DNA of 64,000 bases, from assembly GCA_963788185.1 (NCBI GenBank), contig CAWBGE010000012.1, forward strand, positions 62,001 through 126,000, written 5' to 3'. Each line of letters opens with the position of its first letter. The first letter of the stretch is position 1. Source of the DNA: CAIWHR01 sp963788185. GTDB taxonomy: Bacteria; Pseudomonadota; Gammaproteobacteria; Burkholderiales; Casimicrobiaceae. Made by a program: the position numbers and the translations under genes. The notes below the pieces were generated by a model. It searched no databases. It was not told the origin of the DNA and saw only the letters and a program-made list of their open reading frames with translations. Shown in pieces: positions 31,678 to 40,536 of this stretch.

Positions 31678-32648
31678 GCGCCGCGGCGCGCCGCGGCTGG
31701 ATCTGGCGGGTTGGCGCCGGCGTCGCGCTGGCGCTGGTCACCACCGTCCTGCTCGCCTCGGGCAGCGGTTACGCGATCCAGATCGCGATCACCACGCTGC
31801 TGTTCGTCATCCTCGCCGCCAGCCTCAATTTCGTCACCGGCACCGCCGGGTTGATGACGCTGGGGCACGCCGCGTTCTTCGGCATCGGCGCGTACGCCGC
31901 GGCGCTGCTGTCGACGAAGCTCGGCTGGCCGGTGATCGCGACGCTGCCTGCGGCCGGCGCCGTCGCCTGCGCGCTCGGCGTGCTCGTCGCGTTGCCGACG
32001 ATGCGGCTGACGAGCATCTACTTCGCGGTGGCCACGCTGGGCATCGGCGAGATGATCGTCGTCGCCATGAGCAACTGGGTAGGGTTTACGCGCGGGCCGA
32101 TGGGCATTCGCGGCATTCCCGCGATCTCCGTCGCCGGTCATGAGGGGCTTGCGGTGAACCTGCTGGTCACCCTGGTCGTCACGCTGGCGCTGCTGGCGGC
32201 GCTGTCGCGACTCACCCATTCGTATTACGGCAACGCGCTGCGCGCGCTGCGCGAGGACGACGCCTGCGCCGAAGCGATGGGCGTGCCGACGGTGCGGCTC
32301 AAGATCGAAGCCTTCGCGCTGGCCTCGTTCTGCGCCGGCATCGCGGGCGCGCTGCATGCGCATACGTCGGGCTACATCAGCCCGGACAGTTTCCGCTTCA
32401 GCGAGTCGATCCTGATCCTGTCGATGGCCGTGATCGGCGGCCTGGGCAGCGTGCCCGGCGCGGCGCTGGGCGCGATCATCCTCATCGTGCTGCCCGAGTT
32501 GCTGCGCGGCTTCGGGAACCTGCGGATGATCGCCGTCGGTCTGGTGCTGTTCGTCTGCATCCTGTTCCTGCCCAAGGGCCTGCTCGGCGAAGTCCCCGCG
32601 CTGGCATTCTTCCGCCGCCGCCTGCGCGGCACGCAGGCCGGCTGGTAA
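31674..32648 (+). CDS. Branched-chain-type ABC transporter permease (LivM-like)
   Basis: A 324-residue permease with many hydrophobic segments. NFVTGTAGLMTLGHAAFFGIGAYAAALL is the LivM signature. The coupling region ALREDDACAEAMGVPTVRLKIEAFALASF and the closing ILSMAVIGGLGSVPGAALGA are typical. It forms a heterodimer with the preceding LivH-like subunit. The ATGA overlap with the previous gene and a 3-bp gap to the LivG-like gene show one operon. Confidence 0.94.
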   Translation: MSAAARRGWIWRVGAGVALALVTTVLLASGSGYAIQIAITTLLFVILAASLNFVTGTAGLMTLGHAAFFGIGAYAAALLSTKLGWPVIATLPAAGAVACALGVLVALPTMRLTSIYFAVATLGIGEMIVVAMSNWVGFTRGPMGIRGIPAISVAGHEGLAVNLLVTLVVTLALLAALSRLTHSYYGNALRALREDDACAEAMGVPTVRLKIEAFALASFCAGIAGALHAHTSGYISPDSFRFSESILILSMAVIGGLGSVPGAALGAIILIVLPELLRGFGNLRMIAVGLVLFVCILFLPKGLLGEVPALAFFRRRLRGTQAGW

Positions 32649-32651
32649 ACG

Positions 32652-33416
32652 ATGGCAATACCGCTGCTGGCGCTTGACCAGGTCACCCGGCGATTCGGCG
32701 GCCTCGTCGCTGTCGACGCCGTATCGGCGACGGTGCAGGAGGGCGAACTGATCGGGCTGATCGGTCCCAACGGCGCCGGCAAGACGACGCTGTTCAACCT
32801 CATCTCCGGCGTGACACCCGTGTCGGCGGGAGCGATCGCCTTCGGCGGTGCGAACATCACCGGCAGGAAGCCGTTCGAGATTGCGCGCATGGGCATCGGG
32901 CGGACGTTTCAGAACCTGCGCATCTTTCCGAACATGACGGTGTTCGACAACGTGTCGATTGGCGCCATCGGCAAGCGAGACGGCCGGTGGCTCGAAGCCC
33001 TGGTCGGCGGCGGAGACGCGCGCGCCGCCATCACCGCTGCGACCGCGGACGCGCTGCAACGCGTCCACCTCGCCGCCCAGGGCAGCGAACTGGCGGCGAA
33101 TCTCTCGTACGGTCGCCGCAAGTATCTGGAGATCGCCCGTGCGCTCGCCGGCAGGCCCCGGCTGCTCATCCTCGACGAACCGGCCGCCGGACTCAACGAC
33201 AGCGAAACCGCCGACCTCGCGGCGTTCATCGGCGAGCTCAACGCCGAAGGGCTCACCATCATCCTGGTCGAGCACGACATGGCGCTGGTGATGAAGATCT
33301 GCCGCCGCATCCTGGTGCTGGCCTCGGGGCGCAAGATCGCCGACGGCGCGCCCGCCGCCGTGCAGGCGGATCCGGCTGTGCTCGACGCCTATCTCGGCGT
33401 CGACGACGACACATGA
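32652..33416 (+). CDS. Branched-chain-type ABC transporter ATP-binding protein (LivG-like)
   Basis: A 254-residue ABC ATPase. Walker A is GPNGAGKTT; the LivG-typical GRTFQNLRIFPNMTVFDNV follows. The signature region reads NLSYGRRKYLEIARALA (LSYG in place of LSGG, common in LivG). Walker B is LLILDEPAAGLN, and the switch His is in VEHDMALVM. It hydrolyses ATP with the LivF-like partner to drive import. The stop overlaps the next ATG. Confidence 0.94.
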   Translation: MAIPLLALDQVTRRFGGLVAVDAVSATVQEGELIGLIGPNGAGKTTLFNLISGVTPVSAGAIAFGGANITGRKPFEIARMGIGRTFQNLRIFPNMTVFDNVSIGAIGKRDGRWLEALVGGGDARAAITAATADALQRVHLAAQGSELAANLSYGRRKYLEIARALAGRPRLLILDEPAAGLNDSETADLAAFIGELNAEGLTIILVEHDMALVMKICRRILVLASGRKIADGAPAAVQADPAVLDAYLGVDDDT

Positions 33417-34135
33417 TGGCCGCCGTGCAGCCATTGCTCTCGGTCGACGCGGTCGTCGTTCGCATGGGCCTGCAGCAGATCCTGTCAGGCGTCTCGCTGA
33501 CCGTGCCCGAGCGCACAGTCGTCACCGTGCTCGGCGCCAATGGCGTCGGCAAGACGACGCTGATGCGCGCGATCTCCGGCGTCTATCGCGTGGCCGCGGG
33601 GACGATCGGCTTCTCCGGCGCCGACATCACCAATCGGCCTCCCCACCGCATCGTCGCGGCGGGGCTCGCGCAGGCGCCCGAGGGCCGGCAGATCTTCAGC
33701 AACATGACGGTCCGCGAGAACCTGATCCTCGGCGCCGGTGCGCTGCACGGCGCGCCGCTCGATGCGCGCATCGACGAAGTGCTCGGGCGCTTTCCGCTGC
33801 TGCGCGAGCGCTTTCGCCAGGCCGCCGGCTCGCTGTCCGGCGGCGAGCAGCAGATGCTCACGATCGGCCGGGCGCTGATGAGCGCGCCGCGGCTGCTGCT
33901 CCTCGACGAGCCATCGCTCGGGCTCGCGCCCAAGATCGTGCGGCAGATTTTCGACCTCATCACCGAGATCCGCGCCGCCGGCACCGCCATCCTGCTCGTC
34001 GAACAGAACGTCAAGGCCGCGCTCAAGGTGGCCGATCACGGCTATGTCATGGAGGGCGGCCGGATCGCGATCGAAGGCAGCGCCGATTCGCTGCGCGCCG
34101 ACGAGCGGATACACGCCGCCTATCTCGGCCGCTGA
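33413..34135 (+). CDS. Branched-chain-type ABC transporter ATP-binding protein (LivF-like)
   Basis: A 240-residue ABC ATPase. Walker A is GANGVGKTT, the Q-loop segment is APEGRQIFSNMTVRENL (a LivF hallmark), the signature SLSGGEQQMLTIGRALM, Walker B LLLLDEPSLGLAP, and VEQNVKAALKVAD follows with Gln in place of the switch His, as usual for LivF. It is the second nucleotide-binding subunit of the importer. ATGA overlap with the LivG-like gene; a second ATG lies one codon in. Confidence 0.94.
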   Translation: MMAAVQPLLSVDAVVVRMGLQQILSGVSLTVPERTVVTVLGANGVGKTTLMRAISGVYRVAAGTIGFSGADITNRPPHRIVAAGLAQAPEGRQIFSNMTVRENLILGAGALHGAPLDARIDEVLGRFPLLRERFRQAAGSLSGGEQQMLTIGRALMSAPRLLLLDEPSLGLAPKIVRQIFDLITEIRAAGTAILLVEQNVKAALKVADHGYVMEGGRIAIEGSADSLRADERIHAAYLGR

Positions 34136-34159
34136 CGGCCTCATCCGGAGCAACGCCCC

Positions 34160-34639
34160 ATGACCAGCATCCTCGAACGCCGGCGCATCGAAGCCGAATT
34201 CGCCAAGGCCCTGCTCGCCGCGATGGAGCGTCACATGCGCCGCGACGACGCGCTCGCGATCCTGCGCGAGGCGGTCGTCGAGATGGCCCGGGCGACCGGC
34301 GCCGCGATGGCGCAGGAGCAGGGCGGGGCGCCCGATCTCGCCGATTTCGCTGCCATCCTGCCGCGCTGGCAGGCCGACGACGCGCTGGCGATCGAATTCC
34401 TGCGGGCGACACCGGCGCAACTCGATTTCAACGTGACGCGCTGCCGCTATGCCGAGATGTACCGCGAGCTCGGGATTCCCGAGCTCGGTGCGGTGCTGTC
34501 CTGCAACCGCGACGGCGAGTTCTGCCGCGGCTACAACCCCGCGATCGGCTTCGAGCGCTCGCAGACGATCATGCAGGGCGCGACGCACTGCGATTTCCGC
34601 TACACGCTGAACGACGACACCCCCGACGCTGCCGGCTGA
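34160..34639 (+). CDS. L-2-amino-thiazoline-4-carboxylate hydrolase-family protein (second copy)
   Basis: A 159-residue ATC hydrolase-family protein closer to the canonical form: FNVTRCRYAEMYRELGIPELGAVLSCNRDGEFCRGYNP, then SQTIMQGATHCDFRY near the C-terminus. The Cys and His residues in RCRYAEM and GATHCDFR are the conserved candidates for catalysis. It lies 24 bp after the LivF-like gene and 21 bp before an M20 amidohydrolase. In the known pathway the hydrolase product, an N-carbamoyl amino acid, is cleaved by such an amidohydrolase. Two members in one operon suggest two successive or alternative ring openings, or a heteromer. Confidence 0.8.
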   Translation: MTSILERRRIEAEFAKALLAAMERHMRRDDALAILREAVVEMARATGAAMAQEQGGAPDLADFAAILPRWQADDALAIEFLRATPAQLDFNVTRCRYAEMYRELGIPELGAVLSCNRDGEFCRGYNPAIGFERSQTIMQGATHCDFRYTLNDDTPDAAG

Positions 34640-34660
34640 CCGGCTTTTTTGGAGCCCCCG

Positions 34661-35830
34661 ATGCAACTCTGCCCCGAAGTCACGCGCCTCGTCCCCGAGA
34701 TGAAGGCGTGGCGCCATCACCTTCACGCGCATCCGGAGACGGCGTTCGAGGAAACCGCGACCAGCGCGTTCGTCGCCGAGCGCCTGCGCGCGCTGGGGTT
34801 GGACGTGCACACGGGCCTGGCCAGGACGGGTGTGGTCGGTGTGCTGCGGATCGGCAGCTGCGGCGGCGCGATCGGTCTGCGCGCGGACCTCGACGCGCTC
34901 CACATCCACGAGCGCACCGATGCACCGTACGCGTCGCGCCATGAAGGCCGCATGCACGCCTGCGGCCACGACGGACACACGTCGATGCTGCTCGGCGCCG
35001 CGGCCGCCCTCGCGCGCAAGAAGAGCTTCGACGGCACCGTGGTGTTCATCTTCCAGCCCGCCGAGGAAAACGAGGGCGGCGGCCGGGTCATGGTCGAGGA
35101 AGGGCTCTTCGAGCGCTTTCCGGTGCGGGCCGTCTATGGCATGCACAACTGGCCCAAGCTTCCCGCCGGCACGATCGCCACGCGCGAAGGACCGCTGATG
35201 GCGGCCTACGACATCTTCGAGATCAAAGTCACCGGCAAGGGAGCGCACGCCGCGATGCCCTACCAGGGAAAGGACCCGATGCTGTTCGCCGCGCACGCGA
35301 TCAGCGCCCTGCAGACCATCGTGGCCCGCAATCTCCATCCGCTCGACGCGGGAGTGGTCAGCATCACACAGGTGCACGGCGGCGACACCTGGAACGTGAT
35401 TCCCGAGGAAGTCGTGCTGCGCGGCACCGTGCGCACATTCAAGCGCGACGTGCAGGACCTGATCGAAGGCCGCCTGCGCGCCATCGTCGCGGGCGCCGCG
35501 GCGATGTTCGACATGCGCGCCACCGTCCGCTACGAGCGCCGCTATCCTGCGACCGTCAACTCGGCACCGGAAGTGCAGCACGCCCTGGCCGCAGCGAGCG
35601 CGGTCGTCGGGCCGGAGCGCGTGATCGCCGATCCGGTGCCGGAGATGGGCAGCGAGGATTTCGCGTTCATGCTTCACGCCAAACCCGGCTGCTATGTGTG
35701 GCTGGGCGCCGGAGCGGGCGACACCACCCCGGGTCTGCACAACCCGGCCTACGACTTCAACGACGACGTGCTGGCGATCGGTGCGAGCTACTGGGTCACG
35801 CTCGCCGAACAGCAACTCCCGGTTGCATGA
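34661..35830 (+). CDS. M20-family amidohydrolase (hippurate hydrolase/N-acyl-L-amino acid hydrolase type)
   Basis: A 389-residue M20D metallopeptidase-family enzyme. The metal motif is MHACGHDGHTSMLLGAA (Cys101, His103, His106). The general-base region is QPAEENEGGGRVMVEEG, YGMHNWPKLPAG supplies another ligand, GKGAHAAMP belongs to the lid domain, and MGSEDFAFML holds the last ligand. It hydrolyses amide bonds of N-acyl, N-carbamoyl or hippurate-like amino acids. As last gene of the ABC operon it would release the free amino acid after ring opening. The ATG at 34661 lies six bases after GGAG; an upstream TTG is rejected. A REP-like hairpin follows. Confidence 0.92.
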   Translation: MQLCPEVTRLVPEMKAWRHHLHAHPETAFEETATSAFVAERLRALGLDVHTGLARTGVVGVLRIGSCGGAIGLRADLDALHIHERTDAPYASRHEGRMHACGHDGHTSMLLGAAAALARKKSFDGTVVFIFQPAEENEGGGRVMVEEGLFERFPVRAVYGMHNWPKLPAGTIATREGPLMAAYDIFEIKVTGKGAHAAMPYQGKDPMLFAAHAISALQTIVARNLHPLDAGVVSITQVHGGDTWNVIPEEVVLRGTVRTFKRDVQDLIEGRLRAIVAGAAAMFDMRATVRYERRYPATVNSAPEVQHALAAASAVVGPERVIADPVPEMGSEDFAFMLHAKPGCYVWLGAGAGDTTPGLHNPAYDFNDDVLAIGASYWVTLAEQQLPVA

Positions 35831-35845
35831 GCGGCGGCGTGTTTT

Positions 35846-35900
35846 TGCAGGAGGGCCTTCAGGCCCGAACCGATGCGCGACTGAAGTCGCTCGTCCTGCA
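35846..35900. repeat. REP-like double hairpin between convergent genes
   Basis: TGCAGGA and TCCTGCA frame two stem-loops, GGGCC-TTCA-GGCCC and GCGACT-GAAGTCGC. The first is identical to the core of the element at 25168. It lies between the M20 gene and ackA, which converge here, and probably acts as a bidirectional transcript end. Confidence 0.65.
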
Positions 35901-35911
35901 CCGCGCCCGGG

Positions 35912-37096
35912 TCAACCCGCGGCGAGCACCGCGCGGGTGTGGCGCGCGATCATCAGCTCTTCGTTGGTCGGAATCACCCACGCGCGGGTGTGGCTTCCGT
36001 CCTTCGACAGACGCGGTCCGTTGGCGGCGTTGGCCGCGAGATCGGGCTCGATGCCGAGCCACGCGGCGGCACGCAGGATGCGCTCGCGCACCGGCGCGGC
36101 GTGTTCGCCGATGCCGCCGGTGAACACCAGCGCATCGAGCCCGCCCAGCGCGGCCGCCAGTGCCCCCAGTTCGCAGTTGACGCGGTAGCAGAAGAGCTCC
36201 ACCGCGAAGGCAGCCCGCGGGTCATCGCTCGCCAACAGCGTCCGCATGTCGGAGGACACGCCCGACACGCCGAGCAGGCCCGATTCCTTGTAGAGGAGCT
36301 TCTCGATCGCGCGGGCGTCCATCTTGAGCTCGTCCATCAGGTAGAGGACGACGCCGGGATCGAGCGCGCCGGTGCGCGTGCCCATCGGCAGGCCATCGAC
36401 GGCGGTGAAGCCCATCGTCGTCGTCACGCTGCGTCCCGCGGCCATTGCGCACATGCTGGCGCCGTTGCCCAGGTGGGCCACGACGACGCGGCCGTGCGCG
36501 GCGGCCGCGTCGAACTGCGGCAGCGCCCCGGCAACGTACTCGTAGGACAGGCCGTGAAAGCCGTACCGCCGCACGCCGCGGTCGGTGATCGCCGGAGGCA
36601 GCGCGAAGGCCTGCGCCACCGTCGGCGCGGTGCGGTGGAACGACGTGTCGAAGCAGGCGACCTGCAGCAGACCGGGCGCGCGGGCCCGCAGCGCGCGGAT
36701 CGCCGCGAGGTTGTGCGGCTGATGCAGCGGTGCCAGCGGAATGAATTTCTCGAGGCGGCCCAAGACCTGGCCGTCGATGCGCACCGGGTGTTCGTACTCG
36801 AGCCCGCCGTGGACCACCCGATGGCCGACGGCAAGCAGTCGATGCTGCGCCAGCTTGGCGTGCAGGAAATCCAGCAGGTAGCGGATCGCGCTGTCGTGAT
36901 CCTGCGGCTCCGCATCGCTCCACTCGAGGGTGGCCGTGGTCGCGCCGGCTGCATCCTTCGCGACGAATTTGGTCGACGTATAGAGGCCCTCGATCTGGCC
37001 GCGCAACGTCAGGACCGGCGCGTCGGCCGCGATTTCGAACACCGAGAACTTGATCGACGACGAACCGGCATTCAGTACGACGATGGCATCTTCCAT
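35912..37096 (-). CDS. ackA: Acetate/propionate kinase
   Basis: A 394-residue member of the acetokinase family. The N-terminal phosphate-binding start is IVVLNAGSSSIKFSVFE, the first family signature. VACFDTSFHRTAP and RRYGFHGLSYEYV carry active-site residues, VVAHLGNGASMCAM is the adenosine loop, and VFTGGIGEHAAPVRERI is the C-terminal signature. It forms ATP from acetyl-phosphate or propionyl-phosphate. It lies 11 bp downstream of the acyl-CoA phosphotransferase gene, completing an acyl-CoA to ATP route. No ribosome site is obvious at the ATG, so translation may be coupled to the gene before it. Confidence 0.95.
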   Translation of the reverse strand: MEDAIVVLNAGSSSIKFSVFEIAADAPVLTLRGQIEGLYTSTKFVAKDAAGATTATLEWSDAEPQDHDSAIRYLLDFLHAKLAQHRLLAVGHRVVHGGLEYEHPVRIDGQVLGRLEKFIPLAPLHQPHNLAAIRALRARAPGLLQVACFDTSFHRTAPTVAQAFALPPAITDRGVRRYGFHGLSYEYVAGALPQFDAAAAHGRVVVAHLGNGASMCAMAAGRSVTTTMGFTAVDGLPMGTRTGALDPGVVLYLMDELKMDARAIEKLLYKESGLLGVSGVSSDMRTLLASDDPRAAFAVELFCYRVNCELGALAAALGGLDALVFTGGIGEHAAPVRERILRAAAWLGIEPDLAANAANGPRLSKDGSHTRAWVIPTNEELMIARHTRAVLAAG

Positions 37097-37107
37097 GATC
37101 GGGGGGG

Positions 37108-38499
37108 TCAGGGCCTGGCGGCGAGCAGGCGATTGCGACGATCGTGCGCGACCAGCTTGAGCACCGCGGTCGAGGCCAGGCGCGAACGGATGCCGTCGGC
37201 GCGCGACGTGAGCACGATCGGCGCGCGCGTGCCCAGCACGATCCCCGCCGCATCGGCGCCAGCGAGGTATTGCAGCTGCTTGGCCACCATGTTGCCGGAT
37301 TCGAGATCGGGCACCAGCAGAACGTCGGCGACCCCCGCGACCGCGGAGATGATCTTCTTCGTGCGCGCGGCTTCGACCGAGATCGCGTTGTCGAAGGCGA
37401 GCGGCCCGTCGATGATGCCGCCGATGATCTGGCCGCGATCGGCCATCTTGCACAGCGCCGCCGCATCGAGGGTGCTGGGAATCTTCGGGTTCACGGTTTC
37501 GACCGCGGACAGCACCGCGACCTTCGGCTTGGCGATGCCCAGGATGTGGGCGAGTTCGATCGCGTTCTGGCAGATGTCGACCTTGGCGGCGAGGTCGGGC
37601 TCGATGTTGATCGCCGCGTCGGTGACCATCAGCAGCCGCGGATAGGTCGGCACGTCGAGGACGAACACGTGCGACATGCGCCTCGCCGTGCGCAGTCCGG
37701 TCGCCGTCGGCACGACGGCCGCCATCAGCTCGTCGGTGTGCAGGCTGCCCTTCATCAACGCCTCGGCGCGCCCGCCGCGCACCAGCTCGACGGCCTTGAA
37801 TGCCGCCGCGTGGCTGTGTTCGACGTCCACCAGCTGGAAGCCGGAGATGTCGATGCCATCCGCCTCGGCGACCGCGCGTATCTTCGCTTCCGGGCCGATG
37901 AGCAGCGGGATGATCAGATTCGCGCGCGCGGCCTCGACGGCGCCGCCCAGCGACGCCGAATCGCAGGGATGAACGACCGCGCAGATGACCGGGGGCAGCG
38001 CGTCGCAGCGATGCATCAGCTTGCCGAAACCGTCATTGCGGCGCTGGATCAGCTCCGGCATCGCGAGGTTGCTGTGGGTGATCCGGTGCGTCGGAGCCGC
38101 GACGGTGATCACGCCGTCGACCAGCACCTCGCCGCGCTGGTTGGTGCAGCGGCAACTGAACTCGATCCGATGGCCCTGGAGGTGCTTGGTCCGGGCGATC
38201 ACGGTCGCGGTCAGCGTGTCGCCGACAAAGCAGTCGCCGGTGTAGTGCAGCTGGGTGCCGACGATGGCGCTGCCGGGGCCTGGCAGCTTCCGATTGATGA
38301 GGCCGGCGACCATCGCAACGGCAGCGGCAGCCTGCGCCGAGGGGCGATCGTTCGGGTCGTTCTTGTCGAGGTAGAAGCCCTCGACGTCTCCGGCGGCAAG
38401 CGCCAGCGCCTGGATGTCGCTGCTGGTGAGCGTGCGTGACGCGGTCTCCGACTGGTCGACCGCAATCTCGTCGAAGGTATGGTTGACAAAGTCCCGCAT
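37108..38499 (-). CDS. MaoC-like hotdog domain fused to phosphate acetyl/butyryltransferase
   Basis: A 463-residue two-domain protein. Residues 10-140 form a MaoC/hotdog-like domain (LTSSDIQALALAAGDVEGFYLD, GTQLHYTGDCFVGDTLTATV). Residues about 155-460 are a phosphate acetyl/butyryltransferase (LIGPEAKIRAVAEADGIDISG, ALMKGSLHTDELMAAV, VLDVPTYPRLLMVTDAAINIEPDL). The second domain exchanges CoA for phosphate on an acyl-CoA. The hydratase motif with catalytic Asp and His (usually DxNPxH) reads DVEGFYLD, so dehydratase activity is doubtful. This fusion is known in proteobacteria next to ackA. The ATG at 38499 follows AGAGG. Confidence 0.9.
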   Translation of the reverse strand: MRDFVNHTFDEIAVDQSETASRTLTSSDIQALALAAGDVEGFYLDKNDPNDRPSAQAAAAVAMVAGLINRKLPGPGSAIVGTQLHYTGDCFVGDTLTATVIARTKHLQGHRIEFSCRCTNQRGEVLVDGVITVAAPTHRITHSNLAMPELIQRRNDGFGKLMHRCDALPPVICAVVHPCDSASLGGAVEAARANLIIPLLIGPEAKIRAVAEADGIDISGFQLVDVEHSHAAAFKAVELVRGGRAEALMKGSLHTDELMAAVVPTATGLRTARRMSHVFVLDVPTYPRLLMVTDAAINIEPDLAAKVDICQNAIELAHILGIAKPKVAVLSAVETVNPKIPSTLDAAALCKMADRGQIIGGIIDGPLAFDNAISVEAARTKKIISAVAGVADVLLVPDLESGNMVAKQLQYLAGADAAGIVLGTRAPIVLTSRADGIRSRLASTAVLKLVAHDRRNRLLAARP

Positions 38500-38592
38500 G
38501 GGTGGCCTCTGGTCGCCGGTGGACAAGCAGCAACGCCCGGATTGCTGCGTTGCAACATCATACCCCATCCGACGGGAGCCCACGAAGTGGAA

Positions 38593-38612
38593 GGGGCAGC
38601 CTCCGCCGCCCC
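38593..38612 (-). terminator. Possible terminator of the atp operon
   Basis: On the minus strand, about 30 bases after the atpC stop, GGGGCGGC and GCTGCCCC can pair around a short loop and are followed by TTCC. The T-run is poor, so strength is uncertain. Nothing else is recognisable in the 140 bp between atpC and the fusion gene. Confidence 0.35.
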
Positions 38613-38641
38613 TCACTCACGTCCTGCGACAGTGAAGGGGC

Positions 38642-39064
38642 TCAACTCCGGTTGCGAACCCGCCGAATGGCGTCGAGCTGTGCCAGTGCCGTCGAAAGCT
38701 GCGCCTCGGCCACGGCAATCTCTTCGTCGGACACCTTGTTCTGCATCAGTTCCTCGGCCGCCGCCTTCGCCGCTTGCGCCGCGACCTCGTCGAGATCCTT
38801 GGCGCGTATGGCGGTGTCGGCCAGCACCGTGACGTGCCCCGGCTGGACTTCGAGAAATCCGCCCTGGACGAAGATGAACTCCTCGCCCACCGCGTCCGGG
38901 AGCTTCATGCGCACGGCACCCGGCCGGATCTCGGTCAGCAAGGGCGTATGCCCGGGGAGTATTCCCAGCTCGCCGACGACGCCGGGCAGCACGACGAATT
39001 CCGCGGGCCCCGAGAAGATGAGTTCCTCGGCGCTGACGACGTCGACCTGAATGGTATTGGCCAT
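38642..39064 (-). CDS. atpC: ATP synthase F1 subunit epsilon
   Basis: A 140-residue epsilon subunit. The N-terminal beta-sandwich (IQVDVVSAEELIFSGPAEFVVLPGVVGELGILPGHTPLLT) and the C-terminal helical hairpin rich in Ala and Glu are both present. It is the central-stalk subunit that couples rotation and inhibits ATP hydrolysis. Last gene of the atp operon, 49 bp after atpD. The start at 39064 (MANTIQVDV) was chosen by family alignment. Confidence 0.97.
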   Translation of the reverse strand: MANTIQVDVVSAEELIFSGPAEFVVLPGVVGELGILPGHTPLLTEIRPGAVRMKLPDAVGEEFIFVQGGFLEVQPGHVTVLADTAIRAKDLDEVAAQAAKAAAEELMQNKVSDEEIAVAEAQLSTALAQLDAIRRVRNRS

Positions 39065-39113
39065 GGGTTCTCCGCTGGTTCGTGGTGAGGTGCCCGCGTG
39101 GGACGCCGTCACG

Positions 39114-40514
39114 CTATTGCAGCGTCTTTGCCTTCTCGAAGGCTTCCTCGATCGTGCCGACCATGTAGAAAGCCTGTTCGGGGAGATGATCGCATTCGCC
39201 GTTGACGATCATGTTGAAGCCCTTGATCGTGTCCTTGAGCGATACGAACTTGCCCGGCGAGCCGGTGAACACCTCGGCGACGAAGAAAGGCTGCGACAGG
39301 AAGCGCTGGATCTTCCGCGCGCGGACGACGACCAGCTTGTCCTCCGGCGAGAGCTCGTCCATGCCCAGGATGGCGATGATGTCGCGCAGCTCCTTGTAGC
39401 GCTGCAGGGTCTGCTGGACGTTCCGCGTGCAGTTGTAATGCTCCTCGCCGATGACGTGCGGGTCGACCTGGCGCGACGTCGAGTCGAGCGGGTCCACCGA
39501 CGGATAGATCCCCAGCGAAGCGATGTCGCGCGACAGCACGACGGTGGCGTCGAGGTGGCCGAAGGTTGTCGCGGGCGACGGGTCGGTCAGGTCGTCCGCC
39601 GGCACGTACACCGCCTGGATCGAGGTGATCGAGCCGGTCTTGGTCGACGTGATCCGCTCCTGCAACCGGCCCATTTCCTCGGCCAGCGTCGGCTGGTAGC
39701 CCACGGCCGACGGCATCCGCCCCAGCAGCGCCGAAACCTCGGTGCCGGCGAGCGTGAAGCGGTAAATGTTGTCGATGAACAGCAGCACGTCGCGACCCTC
39801 GTCGCGGAACGACTCGGCGATCGTGAGGCCGGTCAGCGCGACGCGCAGCCGGTTGCCCGGCGGCTCGTTCATCTGGCCGTACACCATCGCCACCTTGGAC
39901 TTCGACAGGTCGTCCTTGTTGACGACGCCCGCCTCCATCATCTCGTGGTAGAAGTCGTTCCCCTCGCGGGTGCGCTCGCCGACGCCGGCGAACACCGAGA
40001 GCCCCGAGTGCGCCGTCGCGATGTTGTTGATGAGCTCCATCATCGTGACGGTCTTGCCCACGCCGGCGCCGCCGAAGAGACCCACCTTGCCCCCCTTGGC
40101 GAACGGGCAGATGAGGTCGACGACCTTGATCCCGGTCTCGAGCAGTTCCTGCGACGGCGAGAGTTCCTCGAACGTCGGCGCGGTGCGGTGGATGCCCATC
40201 GTCCGCTCGGCGTCGACCGGCCCGCGCTCGTCGATCGGGCGTCCCAGCACGTCCATGATGCGCCCCAGTGTCCGTGTGCCGACCGGGACCTGGATGCCGG
40301 CGCCGGTGTTGACGACCTGCATGCCGCGGCGCAGGCCGTCGGAGCTGCCGAGCGCGATGGTGCGCACGACACCGTCGCCCAGCTGCTGCTGCACTTCCAG
40401 TGTCAGCCCGATCTCGTCCATCTTGAGGGCGTCGTAGATCTTGGGCATGTCGGCCCGCGCGAACTCCACATCGACGACCGCGCCGATGCACTGGACGATG
40501 GTTCCCTGGCTCAT
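39114..40514 (-). CDS. atpD: ATP synthase F1 subunit beta
   Basis: A 466-residue catalytic beta subunit. The P-loop is GLFGGAGVGKTVTMMELI, the catalytic glutamate is in GVGERTREGND, and the second signature is PSVDPLDSTSR. It forms the catalytic sites of the F1 hexamer. The ATG at 40514 has GAGGA upstream. A 71-bp palindromic repeat occupies most of the gap to atpG, which is unusual for this tightly packed operon. Confidence 0.98.
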   Translation of the reverse strand: MSQGTIVQCIGAVVDVEFARADMPKIYDALKMDEIGLTLEVQQQLGDGVVRTIALGSSDGLRRGMQVVNTGAGIQVPVGTRTLGRIMDVLGRPIDERGPVDAERTMGIHRTAPTFEELSPSQELLETGIKVVDLICPFAKGGKVGLFGGAGVGKTVTMMELINNIATAHSGLSVFAGVGERTREGNDFYHEMMEAGVVNKDDLSKSKVAMVYGQMNEPPGNRLRVALTGLTIAESFRDEGRDVLLFIDNIYRFTLAGTEVSALLGRMPSAVGYQPTLAEEMGRLQERITSTKTGSITSIQAVYVPADDLTDPSPATTFGHLDATVVLSRDIASLGIYPSVDPLDSTSRQVDPHVIGEEHYNCTRNVQQTLQRYKELRDIIAILGMDELSPEDKLVVVRARKIQRFLSQPFFVAEVFTGSPGKFVSLKDTIKGFNMIVNGECDHLPEQAFYMVGTIEEAFEKAKTLQ

Positions 40515-40536
40515 GTTCGTATCCTCATATATAGAT

